Below are positions 57,159 to 64,000 of a stretch of DNA of 64,000 nucleotides, in pieces. The stretch is taken from NCBI RefSeq assembly GCF_014145675.1, contig NZ_JACGZW010000002.1, positions 310,001-374,000 on the forward strand, written 5' to 3'. The stretch is from Amycolatopsis dendrobii (GTDB lineage Bacteria; Actinomycetota; Actinomycetes; Mycobacteriales; Pseudonocardiaceae). Below the pieces are notes generated by a model, which saw nothing but the letters and a program-made list of their open reading frames with translations, had not been told where the DNA came from and ran no database searches. The translations under genes were made by a program, and so were the position numbers. Positions within the stretch are counted from its first letter, which is position 1. Each line of letters starts with the position of its first letter.

Positions 57159-57284
57159 TCAGCGGCGACGACGTCCGTGCCGGCGGTGGTCGCGGGCGCC
57201 GCGGCGCAGCCGGCGGGTGTCGGTCGCGAAGCAGCCGACCGAGGAGGCCTCAGGGGCCTGATAGCGTTCGGGAAGGGTCTTCAC
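57159..57284 (-). CDS. Lasso peptide precursor A2, arginine-rich core
   Basis: 41 residues from a GTG with AGGAGG ten bases upstream, stronger than A1. The leader shares MKTLPERYQAP and the G17, F19, T21, T23, R24 positions with A1. The predicted core is RLRRGARDHRRHGRRRR: ten Arg, two His and one Asp, with Asp at position 8 as in A1. The DNA aligns to A1 codon by codon without any indel, ending in the same CGCCGCTGA, so it is a diverged paralogue rather than a frameshift relic. Arg at core position 1 and such a charge are unusual for lasso peptides. Confidence 0.82.
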   Translation of the reverse strand: MKTLPERYQAPEASSVGCFATDTRRLRRGARDHRRHGRRRR

Positions 57285-57575
57285 GGAAACCAGTCCTCCT
57301 CTGTACGCACTTCTGATGGCATTTCTTATGGGTTCGATAGCGATCGCTGATGAACTTTCCGGATGTGCGAAGTGCTCCGCGCAGAACACGCTAGCAGGAC
57401 TGCCAGGGGCTGACACTCAGGCGTTCAGTCGAATCAGTTGGGCCGACGGATGTGTCGGTTTTGTTTTTGCAGGAAAGACATGCGGCGCGGTGCATCTGTT
57501 CTGGTTCGCGGCCGAAATGCTTCTGTGTGCGTACTTAATTCCGCTGCGGAAATGTTGCCGGGGTTTGTGGTGCGG
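57285..57575. promoter_or_regulatory. Promoter region of the lasso operon
   Basis: The 291 bases between GMC oxidoreductase and A2 are AT-richer than their surroundings and contain no supportable gene. The palindrome AGCGATCGCT lies at 57339-57348, 55 bases upstream of A2. No clear sigma-70 boxes can be assigned with confidence. Confidence 0.5.
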
Positions 57576-59270
57576 TCAGGGAATGAGCGCGCCGGGAGCA
57601 TCGGCCGGGACCGCGGGATGACGCGGGGCTGCTGGGGCGATGCGTGCGTACGGTGCGCCCAGCGGGGGACGCCGGTCCTCCTCGCCGCGGTTGGGCCAGA
57701 AGGACATCGCGCGTTCGGCTTGCGCGGTGATCGTCAGGGACGGGTTGACGCCCAGGTTCGCGGAGATCGCCGAGCCGTCGACGACGTGCAGGCCGGGGTG
57801 GCCGTGGACGCGCTGGTACGGGTCCAGGACGCCGTTGGCCGGGTCGTCGGAAATGGCGCAGCCGCCGATGAAATGTGCGGTCATCGGGATGTTCAGGATT
57901 TCGCCGGTAGTGCCGCCCGCGATGCCGTCGATTTTCTCCGCGACGCGGCGGGCGGCGTCGTTTCCGGCGGGGATCCACGTCGGATTCGGTTCGCCGTGGC
58001 CGGGTGCGGATGTCAGTGTGTGCCGTCCGGTGCGGGTGCGTTTGCCCGAGACCGTGATCGAATTGTCGAGGGTTTGCATCACCAGCAGGATGATGGTGCG
58101 TTCGGACCAGCGGCGCGGCGAGAACCAGGTGAAGTTCCGCGGGTTCCTGGCGAACGCGCCGAGCCAGGTCAGCCAGCGCGGGACAGGCTTTCCGCCGTCG
58201 GTGAGCGCGGTTTGCAGCAGCGACATCGCGTTGCTGCCCTTGCCGTAGCGGCACGGTTCGATGTGCGTGTGCGCGTCCGGGTGGACGGACGAGGTGATCG
58301 CGACGCCGTGGGTGAAGTCGACGTCCTTGCGTTTCGATTTCGCGCCGAGGATGGATTCCGAGTTCGTCCGGGTCAACCGGCCGAGGCTGGCGGAAATTCG
58401 CGGCAGGGCACCGGTTTCGCGGGCTTGGTGGAGCAGTTTCTGCGTGTTGTAGGTGCCTGCGCTGAAGATGACGTCGCGGGCGAAGAAGGTGCGCACGTTT
58501 TTGCGGCGGCGAGGCGACTTTCCGGTGCGGACCGCGGTGACGAGGTAGCCGCCGTCCGCCGGGCGCACGTCGAGCACTGTGGTCATCGGGACGACGTTCG
58601 CGCCGCGTTGTTCAGCCAGGTAGAGGTAATTGCGGTCCAGCGTGTTTTTGGCGCCGACGCGGCAGCCGGTCATGCAGGACCCGCATTCGGTGCAGGTTCG
58701 GCGGGCTGGTCCGGCACCGCCGAAGAACGGGTCTGGCACGACGGTTCCGGCCGGAGTTTCCTTGTCGCCGAAGAAAACGCCGACAGGGGTGAGCCGGAAC
58801 GACGAGCCGACGCCCAGGTCGTCGGCGACTTCGCGGAGCACCTGATCGGCGGCGGTCACGGTGGGGTTCTGGGTGACGCCGAGCATCCGGCGGGCCTGGT
58901 CGTAGTGTGGTTTCAGTTCGGCTTGCCAGTCGGTGACGTGCGCCCACTGCGGGTCTTCGAAAAACGGCGCGGGCGGTTCGTAGAGGGTGTTGGCGTAGTT
59001 GAGGGAACCGCCGCCGACGCCCGCGCCGCCGAGGATGACGACGTCGCGGAGGAGATGGATGCGCTGGATTCCGTAGCAGCCCAGGCGCGGTGCCCACAGG
59101 AAATTCCGGACGTCCCACGAGGTTTTGGGCAGCGTCTCTTCGGTACGGCGGGGGCCGGCTTCCAGCACGGTGACGCGGTAGTCCTTTTCGGACAGCCGGA
59201 GCGCGCTCACGGAACCGCCGAAACCGGAGCCGATCACGAGGACGTCGGTCTCTTCGCGGGTGTCGTTCAT
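57576..59270 (-). CDS. GMC-type FAD oxidoreductase (cholesterol-oxidase-like)
   Basis: 564 residues from the ATG at 59270 (AGGACAACG before it). FAD motif DVLVIGSGFGGSVSALRLSE; the cofactor loop LGGAGVGGGSLNYANTLYEPP; a Cys cluster TECGSCMTGCRVGAKNTLDRNYL; and the C-terminal HVVDGSAISANLGVNPSLTITAQAERAM. Related actinobacterial proteins oxidise sterols or alcohols. The Cys cluster is seen in this subfamily. Next to the AlkB gene block, a role in oxidising alkanols is plausible but not shown. Confidence 0.88.
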   Translation of the reverse strand: MNDTREETDVLVIGSGFGGSVSALRLSEKDYRVTVLEAGPRRTEETLPKTSWDVRNFLWAPRLGCYGIQRIHLLRDVVILGGAGVGGGSLNYANTLYEPPAPFFEDPQWAHVTDWQAELKPHYDQARRMLGVTQNPTVTAADQVLREVADDLGVGSSFRLTPVGVFFGDKETPAGTVVPDPFFGGAGPARRTCTECGSCMTGCRVGAKNTLDRNYLYLAEQRGANVVPMTTVLDVRPADGGYLVTAVRTGKSPRRRKNVRTFFARDVIFSAGTYNTQKLLHQARETGALPRISASLGRLTRTNSESILGAKSKRKDVDFTHGVAITSSVHPDAHTHIEPCRYGKGSNAMSLLQTALTDGGKPVPRWLTWLGAFARNPRNFTWFSPRRWSERTIILLVMQTLDNSITVSGKRTRTGRHTLTSAPGHGEPNPTWIPAGNDAARRVAEKIDGIAGGTTGEILNIPMTAHFIGGCAISDDPANGVLDPYQRVHGHPGLHVVDGSAISANLGVNPSLTITAQAERAMSFWPNRGEEDRRPPLGAPYARIAPAAPRHPAVPADAPGALIP

Positions 59271-59387
59271 CGTTGTCCTCGCAGGCGCGGTGGCGAACTC
59301 GTTCGCCCGAGTCTTCTCGCCGAGGTCAGGCGAGGGCATCGGTCCGCGGACCGGGAGGCCGGGGCCCGACTGGTCCGGCGGCACAAA

Positions 59388-60629
59388 TCAGCCGACCGGC
59401 CGCAGCACCGCCGGACCGAGCAGCCGGCACGCCAGCAGCGCCACCTCGACGTCGATCCGCCCCTCCGACAGCGGACGGCCCCGCTCCTGCTCGGCCTTGC
59501 GCAGCCGGTACTGGATGGTGTTCTTGTGCAGGTGGAGCTCCTGCGCGGCGACCATCAGGCTGCTCCCGCTGGACAGGTACGCCCACACCGTCTCGCGCAT
59601 GCGACGGTGTCCCTCGTCGTCGTCGGCCAGCGCGCCGAGCACCGCCTGGACCCAGCCCGCGACCGCCGACGGATCCGCCGCGACCAGCGCCAACGGCCCG
59701 AGTTGCGCCGCCGCGGTGACTGGCCGCGGTTGCGTCCGCTCGGTCATCTGCGCCACGGCTTCGGCCTGGCGGGCCTGCTGGTGGGTGGTGCGGAACCCGG
59801 CGAGACCGCTCGCCGGGTCGCCCAACGCGACGCGCACCGGATCGGGTGAGCTGGCGAGGGCGGCGGACACCGCGTCGAGATCGAGCGTCGACGTCGGGAA
59901 CCAGGCCCACACGGTCGAGGCGTCCGGGGCCACGACCAGCGGGGTGGTCCCGAGGGCGTTCGCGAGCAGGGCGGCGTGGCGTTCGAGGGTGGTCAGCCGC
60001 GCGCTTTCGTCCAGCTCAGGACCGCACCAGAGCACCGCGCCGACGTGCCGGTCCGACAGCGCGTAGCCGAGGGTTTTCTCGACGTCGGCGATGTCGACGG
60101 GCTTGCCGGACAGCGCGGCCTGCACCTTCGCGAGCCGGGCCGCGTTGCGGTGGCGCAGCCAGGTGTCGCGTTCCGCCTGGTAAGCCTCGACCACCTCCTC
60201 GGAGATCTTGTCGATGTAGGTGAACGCGACCTGCGACAAGTCGGTGGCGGCGGCCGAGATCTCCGCGGTCGCAACCGGCTCGGCCGCGATCCGGGCGATC
60301 ATTTCCTGCTGGAAGGAGGCCTGGCCGAGCCGGTACGCGCGCAGCATCGCGGTGATCGGCACCCGGCGCTGCGCCAGCCGCCGCGCGAACTCCAGCGCGG
60401 CAGGCGGGGCTCCGACGTCCGCGGGCCGGGTGGCGCCGCTCAGCACGCCCAGCGCGGCGACGAGGTTTTCCCGGACCGAGCTTTCCAGCAGCTCCCCGGC
60501 TTGCGCGTCGGGTGCGAGGACCGGGACCGCCTCGGCGATCTCCTCCACGATCCGCGCGCAGAGCAGCGCGAGCTCGGCCAGGACCGAGTCCGCGACCTTG
60601 GCCAGCGTGGCGGCAGCCGTCGACGTCAC
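59388..60629 (-). CDS. PucR-family transcriptional regulator
   Basis: 413 residues from GTG (another GTG lies three codons earlier). The N-terminal half is helical (VRENLVAALGVLSG, RRLAQRRVPITAMLRAYRLGQASFQQ), a GGDEF-like RsbR-type middle follows (KVQAALSGKPVDIADVEKTLGYAL), and the C-terminal HTH_30 is TVWAYLSSGSSLMVAAQELHLHKNTIQYRLRKAEQ. Divergent from alkB with 127 bases between starts, so it is the likely regulator of that unit; it also precedes the GMC gene on its own strand. Confidence 0.9.
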   Translation of the reverse strand: MTSTAAATLAKVADSVLAELALLCARIVEEIAEAVPVLAPDAQAGELLESSVRENLVAALGVLSGATRPADVGAPPAALEFARRLAQRRVPITAMLRAYRLGQASFQQEMIARIAAEPVATAEISAAATDLSQVAFTYIDKISEEVVEAYQAERDTWLRHRNAARLAKVQAALSGKPVDIADVEKTLGYALSDRHVGAVLWCGPELDESARLTTLERHAALLANALGTTPLVVAPDASTVWAWFPTSTLDLDAVSAALASSPDPVRVALGDPASGLAGFRTTHQQARQAEAVAQMTERTQPRPVTAAAQLGPLALVAADPSAVAGWVQAVLGALADDDEGHRRMRETVWAYLSSGSSLMVAAQELHLHKNTIQYRLRKAEQERGRPLSEGRIDVEVALLACRLLGPAVLRPVG

Positions 60630-60756
60630 AGGCAGCACCGTACGCCCGGTTCGTGCCCGGGACCCAACGCAGCCGAGCGTTTCGGTTCCGCGCACAGTGT
60701 CCCGCCGCCCGCGAATTCCTACCTTCGGGAAAACGACAGACCGCGTGGAGGCCGCC

Positions 60757-62166
60757 ATGAAGAAGTACCGCCTCGCCGGAGCGAACGGCGAAACCGCATG
60801 GCACGACCGGAAGCGGCACCTGTGGCTGCTCGGGCTCGTGGTGCCGCTGCTGCCGTTCGGCGCGATCGGGTTGCACGCCGCGACCGGGTCCGACGCCGTC
60901 CTGTGGCTCGGTCCGCTCGTCGTGCTGGTCCTCGTGCCGCTGATCGACCTCGTCGCCGGATACGACCACACCAATCCGCCGGACGAGGTGATGGAGGCAC
61001 TGGAGGAGGACCGCTACTACCGCTGGATCACCTACCTGTTCCTGCCGCTGCAATACGCCGGTTTCGTGGCGGGCGCGTGGATGCTCGCGCGCGGCGAGCT
61101 GTCCGTCGGCGGCAAGATCGGCCTCGCGATCACGTTGGGCACGGTCGCCGGCATCGCGATCAACACCGCGCACGAACTCGGTCACAAACGGGAAAGCACC
61201 GAACGCTGGGCGGCGAAAATCGCGCTGGCGCAGTGTTTCTACGGGCACTTCTACATTGAGCACAACCGCGGGCACCACGTTCGCGTCGCCACTCCGGAGG
61301 ACCCGGCGTCGAGCCGGATGGGCGAGAGCTTCTACCGGTTCTGGCCGCGGACAGTCTTCGGTTCGCTGCGCAGTGCCTGGGGCGTCGAGCGGAAACGCTA
61401 TGCCCGCAAGCAAAGCCACCCGTTCCGCCTCGGTAACGACGTGCTCAACGCGTGGCTGATGAGCGTGGTGCTGTGGGGCGCGCTGATCGCCTGGCTGGGC
61501 GTCGGGATCCTGCCGTATCTGGTGATTCAGGCGGTGTTCGGGTTCTCGCTGCTGGAGATCGTGAATTACATGGAGCACTACGGGATGCTGCGCAAGCAGG
61601 TCGTCAACGGCGCCAAGACCCGGTACGAGCGGGTCACTCCGGCGCATTCCTGGAACTCCAACAACGTCGCGACGAATGTGCTGCTGTACCACCTGCAACG
61701 GCACAGCGATCACCACGCGAACCCGACACGCCGGTTCCAGACCTTGCGCGACTTCAAGGAAAGCCCGGTCCTGCCGACCGGCTACACCGGGATGATGGTC
61801 GTCGCGCTGGTCCCGGCGTGGTTCCGCAAGGTGATGGACCCGCGGGTCTACCGGCATTTCGACGGCGACATCCGGCAGGCGAACGTGCAGCCGGGCAAAC
61901 TCCCGTCGCTGCTGAAGAAGTACCCGGTCGTCGCTGCCGCCGCGGACGAACCCGCCGCCGACACCCGAGCGAAACTGGCCGACGACGTGGATGCCGCGCG
62001 CTGCCCTGGCTGCGGCTACATCTACCGCGTCGCCGAGGGCAACGAACTGGAGGGCTTCGCCGCCGGGACGGCGTGGTCGGAGATCCCGGACGACTGGACG
62101 TGCCCCGATTGCGGCGTGCGCGACAAGGTCGACTTCGTGCCCGTGGTGCGGGAGGCGGCGTGCTGA
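60757..62166 (+). CDS. alkB: Alkane 1-monooxygenase AlkB fused to rubredoxin
   Basis: 469 residues, GTGGAGG before the ATG. Six membrane helices. The di-iron His motifs are HELGHK (His139), HNRGHHV (His169) and LQRHSDHHA (His316), plus NYMEHYG. A linker leads to a rubredoxin domain with CPGCGYIY (Cys416, Cys419) and CPDCGV (Cys449, Cys452), which holds one iron. It hydroxylates the terminal carbon of alkanes. The fused rubredoxin removes the need for a separate carrier; a rubredoxin reductase is not encoded nearby. Confidence 0.95.
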   Translation: MKKYRLAGANGETAWHDRKRHLWLLGLVVPLLPFGAIGLHAATGSDAVLWLGPLVVLVLVPLIDLVAGYDHTNPPDEVMEALEEDRYYRWITYLFLPLQYAGFVAGAWMLARGELSVGGKIGLAITLGTVAGIAINTAHELGHKRESTERWAAKIALAQCFYGHFYIEHNRGHHVRVATPEDPASSRMGESFYRFWPRTVFGSLRSAWGVERKRYARKQSHPFRLGNDVLNAWLMSVVLWGALIAWLGVGILPYLVIQAVFGFSLLEIVNYMEHYGMLRKQVVNGAKTRYERVTPAHSWNSNNVATNVLLYHLQRHSDHHANPTRRFQTLRDFKESPVLPTGYTGMMVVALVPAWFRKVMDPRVYRHFDGDIRQANVQPGKLPSLLKKYPVVAAAADEPAADTRAKLADDVDAARCPGCGYIYRVAEGNELEGFAAGTAWSEIPDDWTCPDCGVRDKVDFVPVVREAAC

Positions 62167-62354
62167 AGATCGTCGCGGACCGCGGAAAGTGCGAGGGCCT
62201 CGGCATGTGCGAGGCGATGGCCGACCAGTTCTTCGAGGTCGGGGAAGACGGCGTGGTGCAGGTTCTCGACGAGACCCCGCCCGAGGCGGACCGGCAGTTC
62301 GTCGACGCGGCGGTGCAGGCGTGCCCGGTCGCGGCGTTGCGGCTGCAGGATTGA
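62160..62354 (+). CDS. Ferredoxin, 3Fe-4S type
   Basis: 64 residues from GTG overlapping the alkB stop. KIVADRGKCEGLGMCEAMADQFFEV gives C-x5-C, and VQACPVAALRLQD gives the third Cys with Pro; the middle position of a 4Fe ferredoxin is not Cys. Such proteins usually serve P450s. Overlap with the AlkB-rubredoxin gene suggests it feeds electrons to that enzyme or to an unlinked P450. Confidence 0.9.
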   Translation: MLKIVADRGKCEGLGMCEAMADQFFEVGEDGVVQVLDETPPEADRQFVDAAVQACPVAALRLQD

Positions 62355-62360
62355 GGCCGC

Positions 62361-62903
62361 GTGGAGACGGAGCTGCTGGGGCGGGCGCGGTCTGGCGACC
62401 AGGCCGCGTTCGCCGTCATCTACCAGGAACACGCGCCGCCGGTCTTCCGCTACCTGCGGATGCGGGTGCCGACGGCGACGGTCGCCGAAGACCTGACGAG
62501 CGAGGCGTTCCTGCGCGCGTGGCGGAAGCTGCCGGACTTCCGCCCGGATGTCGGCTCGTTCACCGGCTGGCTGTACACGATCGCCGACAACCTGCTGCGC
62601 GACCACCGCAAATCGGCCCGCTACCGGCGTGAACTCCTCGACGGGAAGGACCACGACGGGCCGGACGTCCGCGGCGGGGCCGACCGGCTCGCGCTGGCCC
62701 GCATCGAAGCGGCGGCGCTGCGCCGGTGCCTGGCCGACCTCAGCGAACCGCAGCGCGAGTGCGTGCGGCTCCGGTTTTTCGCCGGACTGTCCGTCGCCGA
62801 GGTCGCCGAAACGATGAACAAGAACCCCAACAGCATCCGGGCGCTGCAGCACCGTGCGGTGCGCACGCTCGCGACGCTGCTGGCCGAGACCGAAAAGGCG
62901 TGA
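62361..62903 (+). CDS. ECF-type sigma factor
   Basis: 180 residues from GTG, six bases after the ferredoxin stop. Region 2: AFAVIYQEHAPPVFRYLRMRV and AEDLTSEAFLRAWRKLPDFRP, WLYTIADNLLRDHRKS. Region 4: LSEPQRECVRLRFFAGLSVAEVAETMNKNPNSIRALQHRAVRTL. In the same run as alkB and the ferredoxin. The following gene encodes a small membrane protein rather than a standard zinc-finger anti-sigma. Confidence 0.92.
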   Translation: METELLGRARSGDQAAFAVIYQEHAPPVFRYLRMRVPTATVAEDLTSEAFLRAWRKLPDFRPDVGSFTGWLYTIADNLLRDHRKSARYRRELLDGKDHDGPDVRGGADRLALARIEAAALRRCLADLSEPQRECVRLRFFAGLSVAEVAETMNKNPNSIRALQHRAVRTLATLLAETEKA

Positions 62904-62910
62904 CGCTGGT

Positions 62911-63108
62911 ATGCATGGATTCCTCGAGATTTTCAAGATCATGGGGCCACTGCTGGTGCTGATGCTGTGCCCGATCTGGCTTCCGCTGCTCGGGATGCTG
63001 ATCGGGAAGCTCGCGGACATCTTTTCCGGCGGCGGCAAGCGGGCCGAGCCCGCGCATCGGATGGTGCGCGCCGAGCCGGCCGAGGCGGGGAGCCGCGTTT
63101 CGCGGTGA
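62911..63108 (+). CDS. Small membrane protein
   Basis: 65 residues from an ATG seven bases after the sigma-factor stop. The N-terminal 40 residues are very hydrophobic (FLEIFKIMGPLLVLMLCPIWLPLLGMLIGKL), the tail is charged (KRAEPAHRMVRAEPAEAG). The RBS is weak. Coupling to the sigma-factor gene suggests a possible role in holding it at the membrane, but the sequence does not show this. Confidence 0.5.
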   Translation: MHGFLEIFKIMGPLLVLMLCPIWLPLLGMLIGKLADIFSGGGKRAEPAHRMVRAEPAEAGSRVSR

Positions 63109-63222
63109 GGTATAGCCGGGCAAACATGTCTCGGGCGGCAAAGAGCATTGGTCAGGCATTCCGGACTTTCTTAGCCTGACTGCGGGTCGAAGGTGCCGGA
63201 CCCCGCTCAAAGGAGAGCCGCG

Positions 63223-64000
63223 ATGACCGAAAGCCAGCCCGTCACTGCCCGGCCGCCGTCCGGTCCGGTTCTCGGCGCTTCAAGCGACGACGGCCTGCTG
63301 CGTTTCCGCGGAGTGCGGTACGGGACCGCTGAGCGGTTTCAGCTGCCGCGGCCAGCCGAGCCCCGTTCCGACGCCGTGTTGCCCGGACCGATCTGCCCGC
63401 AGCTCGGCTCGCGGCTGGAAGCCGCGATGGGGCCGCCGCGGGATGAACCGCCCCAGTCCGAGGACTGCCTCAACCTCGCCGTCGTGACGCCCGCGCTGAC
63501 CGGTGCCCGCCCGGTGCTGGTGTGGCTGCACGGCGGCGGTTTCCTGAGCGGCGGCGGCACCATGCCCTGGTACGACGGCGGACGGCTCGCCGCGGACGGC
63601 GACGTGGTGGTCGTGTCGGTCAACTACCGGCTCGGGGCGCTCGGCTACCTGGTCCACGACGGCGTCAGCGAGGGCAATCTCGGTCTGGCGGACCAAGCGC
63701 TCGCGCTCGAATGGGTGCGCGACAACATCGCGGCGTTCGGCGGGGACCCGGGCAATGTCACCGTCTTCGGCCAGTCCGCCGGCGCGCTTTCGACGCTCGC
63801 CTTGCTGTCCGAACCGGACAGTCGCTCGCTCATCCGGCGGGCGATCGTCCAGAGTTCTCCCGATCCCGCGATCATCCAGGATCGCCGGAAAGCGCGGGAG
63901 ATCGGCCGGTATTTCGTCGACGCGGTCGGCGGAGATCCCGTTACCGCTTCCGTCGATCAGCTGCTGGCCGCGCAACAGCGCACTCTCCGGTGGAACGCGG
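63223..64000 (+). CDS. Type-B carboxylesterase (runs off right edge)
   Basis: The 259 visible residues start at an ATG with AAAGGAG seven bases upstream. Family blocks: LRFRGVRYGTAERFQLP, SEDCLNLAVVTPA, VLVWLHGGGFLSGGG (oxyanion hole), YRLGALGYLV, NLGLADQALALEWVRDNIAAFGGDPGNVTVFGQSAGALS with the nucleophile Ser in GQSAG. It hydrolyses esters; no signal peptide is seen. The Glu and His of the triad lie beyond the window. Confidence 0.93.
   Translation, partial: MTESQPVTARPPSGPVLGASSDDGLLRFRGVRYGTAERFQLPRPAEPRSDAVLPGPICPQLGSRLEAAMGPPRDEPPQSEDCLNLAVVTPALTGARPVLVWLHGGGFLSGGGTMPWYDGGRLAADGDVVVVSVNYRLGALGYLVHDGVSEGNLGLADQALALEWVRDNIAAFGGDPGNVTVFGQSAGALSTLALLSEPDSRSLIRRAIVQSSPDPAIIQDRRKAREIGRYFVDAVGGDPVTASVDQLLAAQQRTLRWNA

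Noticed and set aside
57159..57284. A2 as a frameshifted relic of A1
   Set aside because: Codon-by-codon alignment with A1 needs no insertion or deletion, and Asp8 and the leader landmarks are kept.
57159..57416. An 85-residue frame containing precursor A2
   Set aside because: The extra N-terminal 44 residues have no RBS or homology to A1; the GTG at 57284 with AGGAGG upstream and the match to A1 mark the real start.
57316..57621. A 101-residue plus-strand frame in the lasso promoter region
   Set aside because: No RBS, poor codon pattern and overlap with the GMC gene end; no recognisable protein features.

Overview
The window is high-GC actinomycete chromosome. GTG and TTG starts are frequent, genes overlap as ATGA/GTGA, F420-type (LLM and PPOX) enzymes are present, and there is an IdeR-type iron box. 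Gene order and the CGTGAGTG-type intergenic inverted repeats suggest Amycolatopsis or a close Pseudonocardiaceae relative. That placement is inference; no rRNA is present.

Layout. 1-3.5 kb: truncated sensor kinase, SAM methyltransferase overlapping a DedA protein, and an XRE regulator divergent from an LLM enzyme. 3.5-31 kb: a conserved actinobacterial backbone (mfd, SurA-like lipoprotein, mazG, transglycosylase-like protein, eno, divIC/ftsB, DUF501, second transglycosylase, ppx). It is interrupted by a sigma/anti-sigma/ABC module (10.3-14.5 kb), an F420-type pair, an efeUOB iron/heme operon (16.1-19.4 kb), and a LysR-SDR-SDR block. 31-37 kb: complete opp-type peptide ABC importer. 37-42 kb: secreted subtilisin and two tandem TAP-like secreted peptidases, which fit with peptide import next door. 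42-45.5 kb: ABC-2 exporter divergent from a DesK/DesR-like two-component pair. 45.5-49.2 kb: S10-type peptidase, family 5 uracil-DNA glycosylase, type II NADH dehydrogenase.

49.25-51.08 kb: a tRNA gene with anticodon UAA but a short (class I) variable arm. Its 3' end is repeated 1.7 kb downstream (26/29 identical). Between the copies lie a decayed tyrosine integrase and a Phd/RelE-like toxin-antitoxin pair, so this is the remnant of an integrated element.

52.6-57.6 kb: a lasso peptide cluster, gene order A2-A1-C-B1-B2-D on the minus strand. Two 41-residue precursors precede the cyclase. Neither is obvious by normal gene calling. They share the first 11 residues and the leader spacing, but the cores differ sharply: SFGRGNRDAILHGLRRR and RLRRGARDHRRHGRRRR. 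The second has ten Arg in 17 residues. This is the most interesting system in the window.

57.6-63.1 kb: GMC oxidoreductase, PucR-type regulator, AlkB-rubredoxin fusion, 3Fe-4S ferredoxin, ECF sigma factor and a small membrane protein; this looks like an alkane/terminal-oxidation unit. A type-B carboxylesterase runs off the right edge.

All calls come from reading the sequence and family knowledge; no database search was run.
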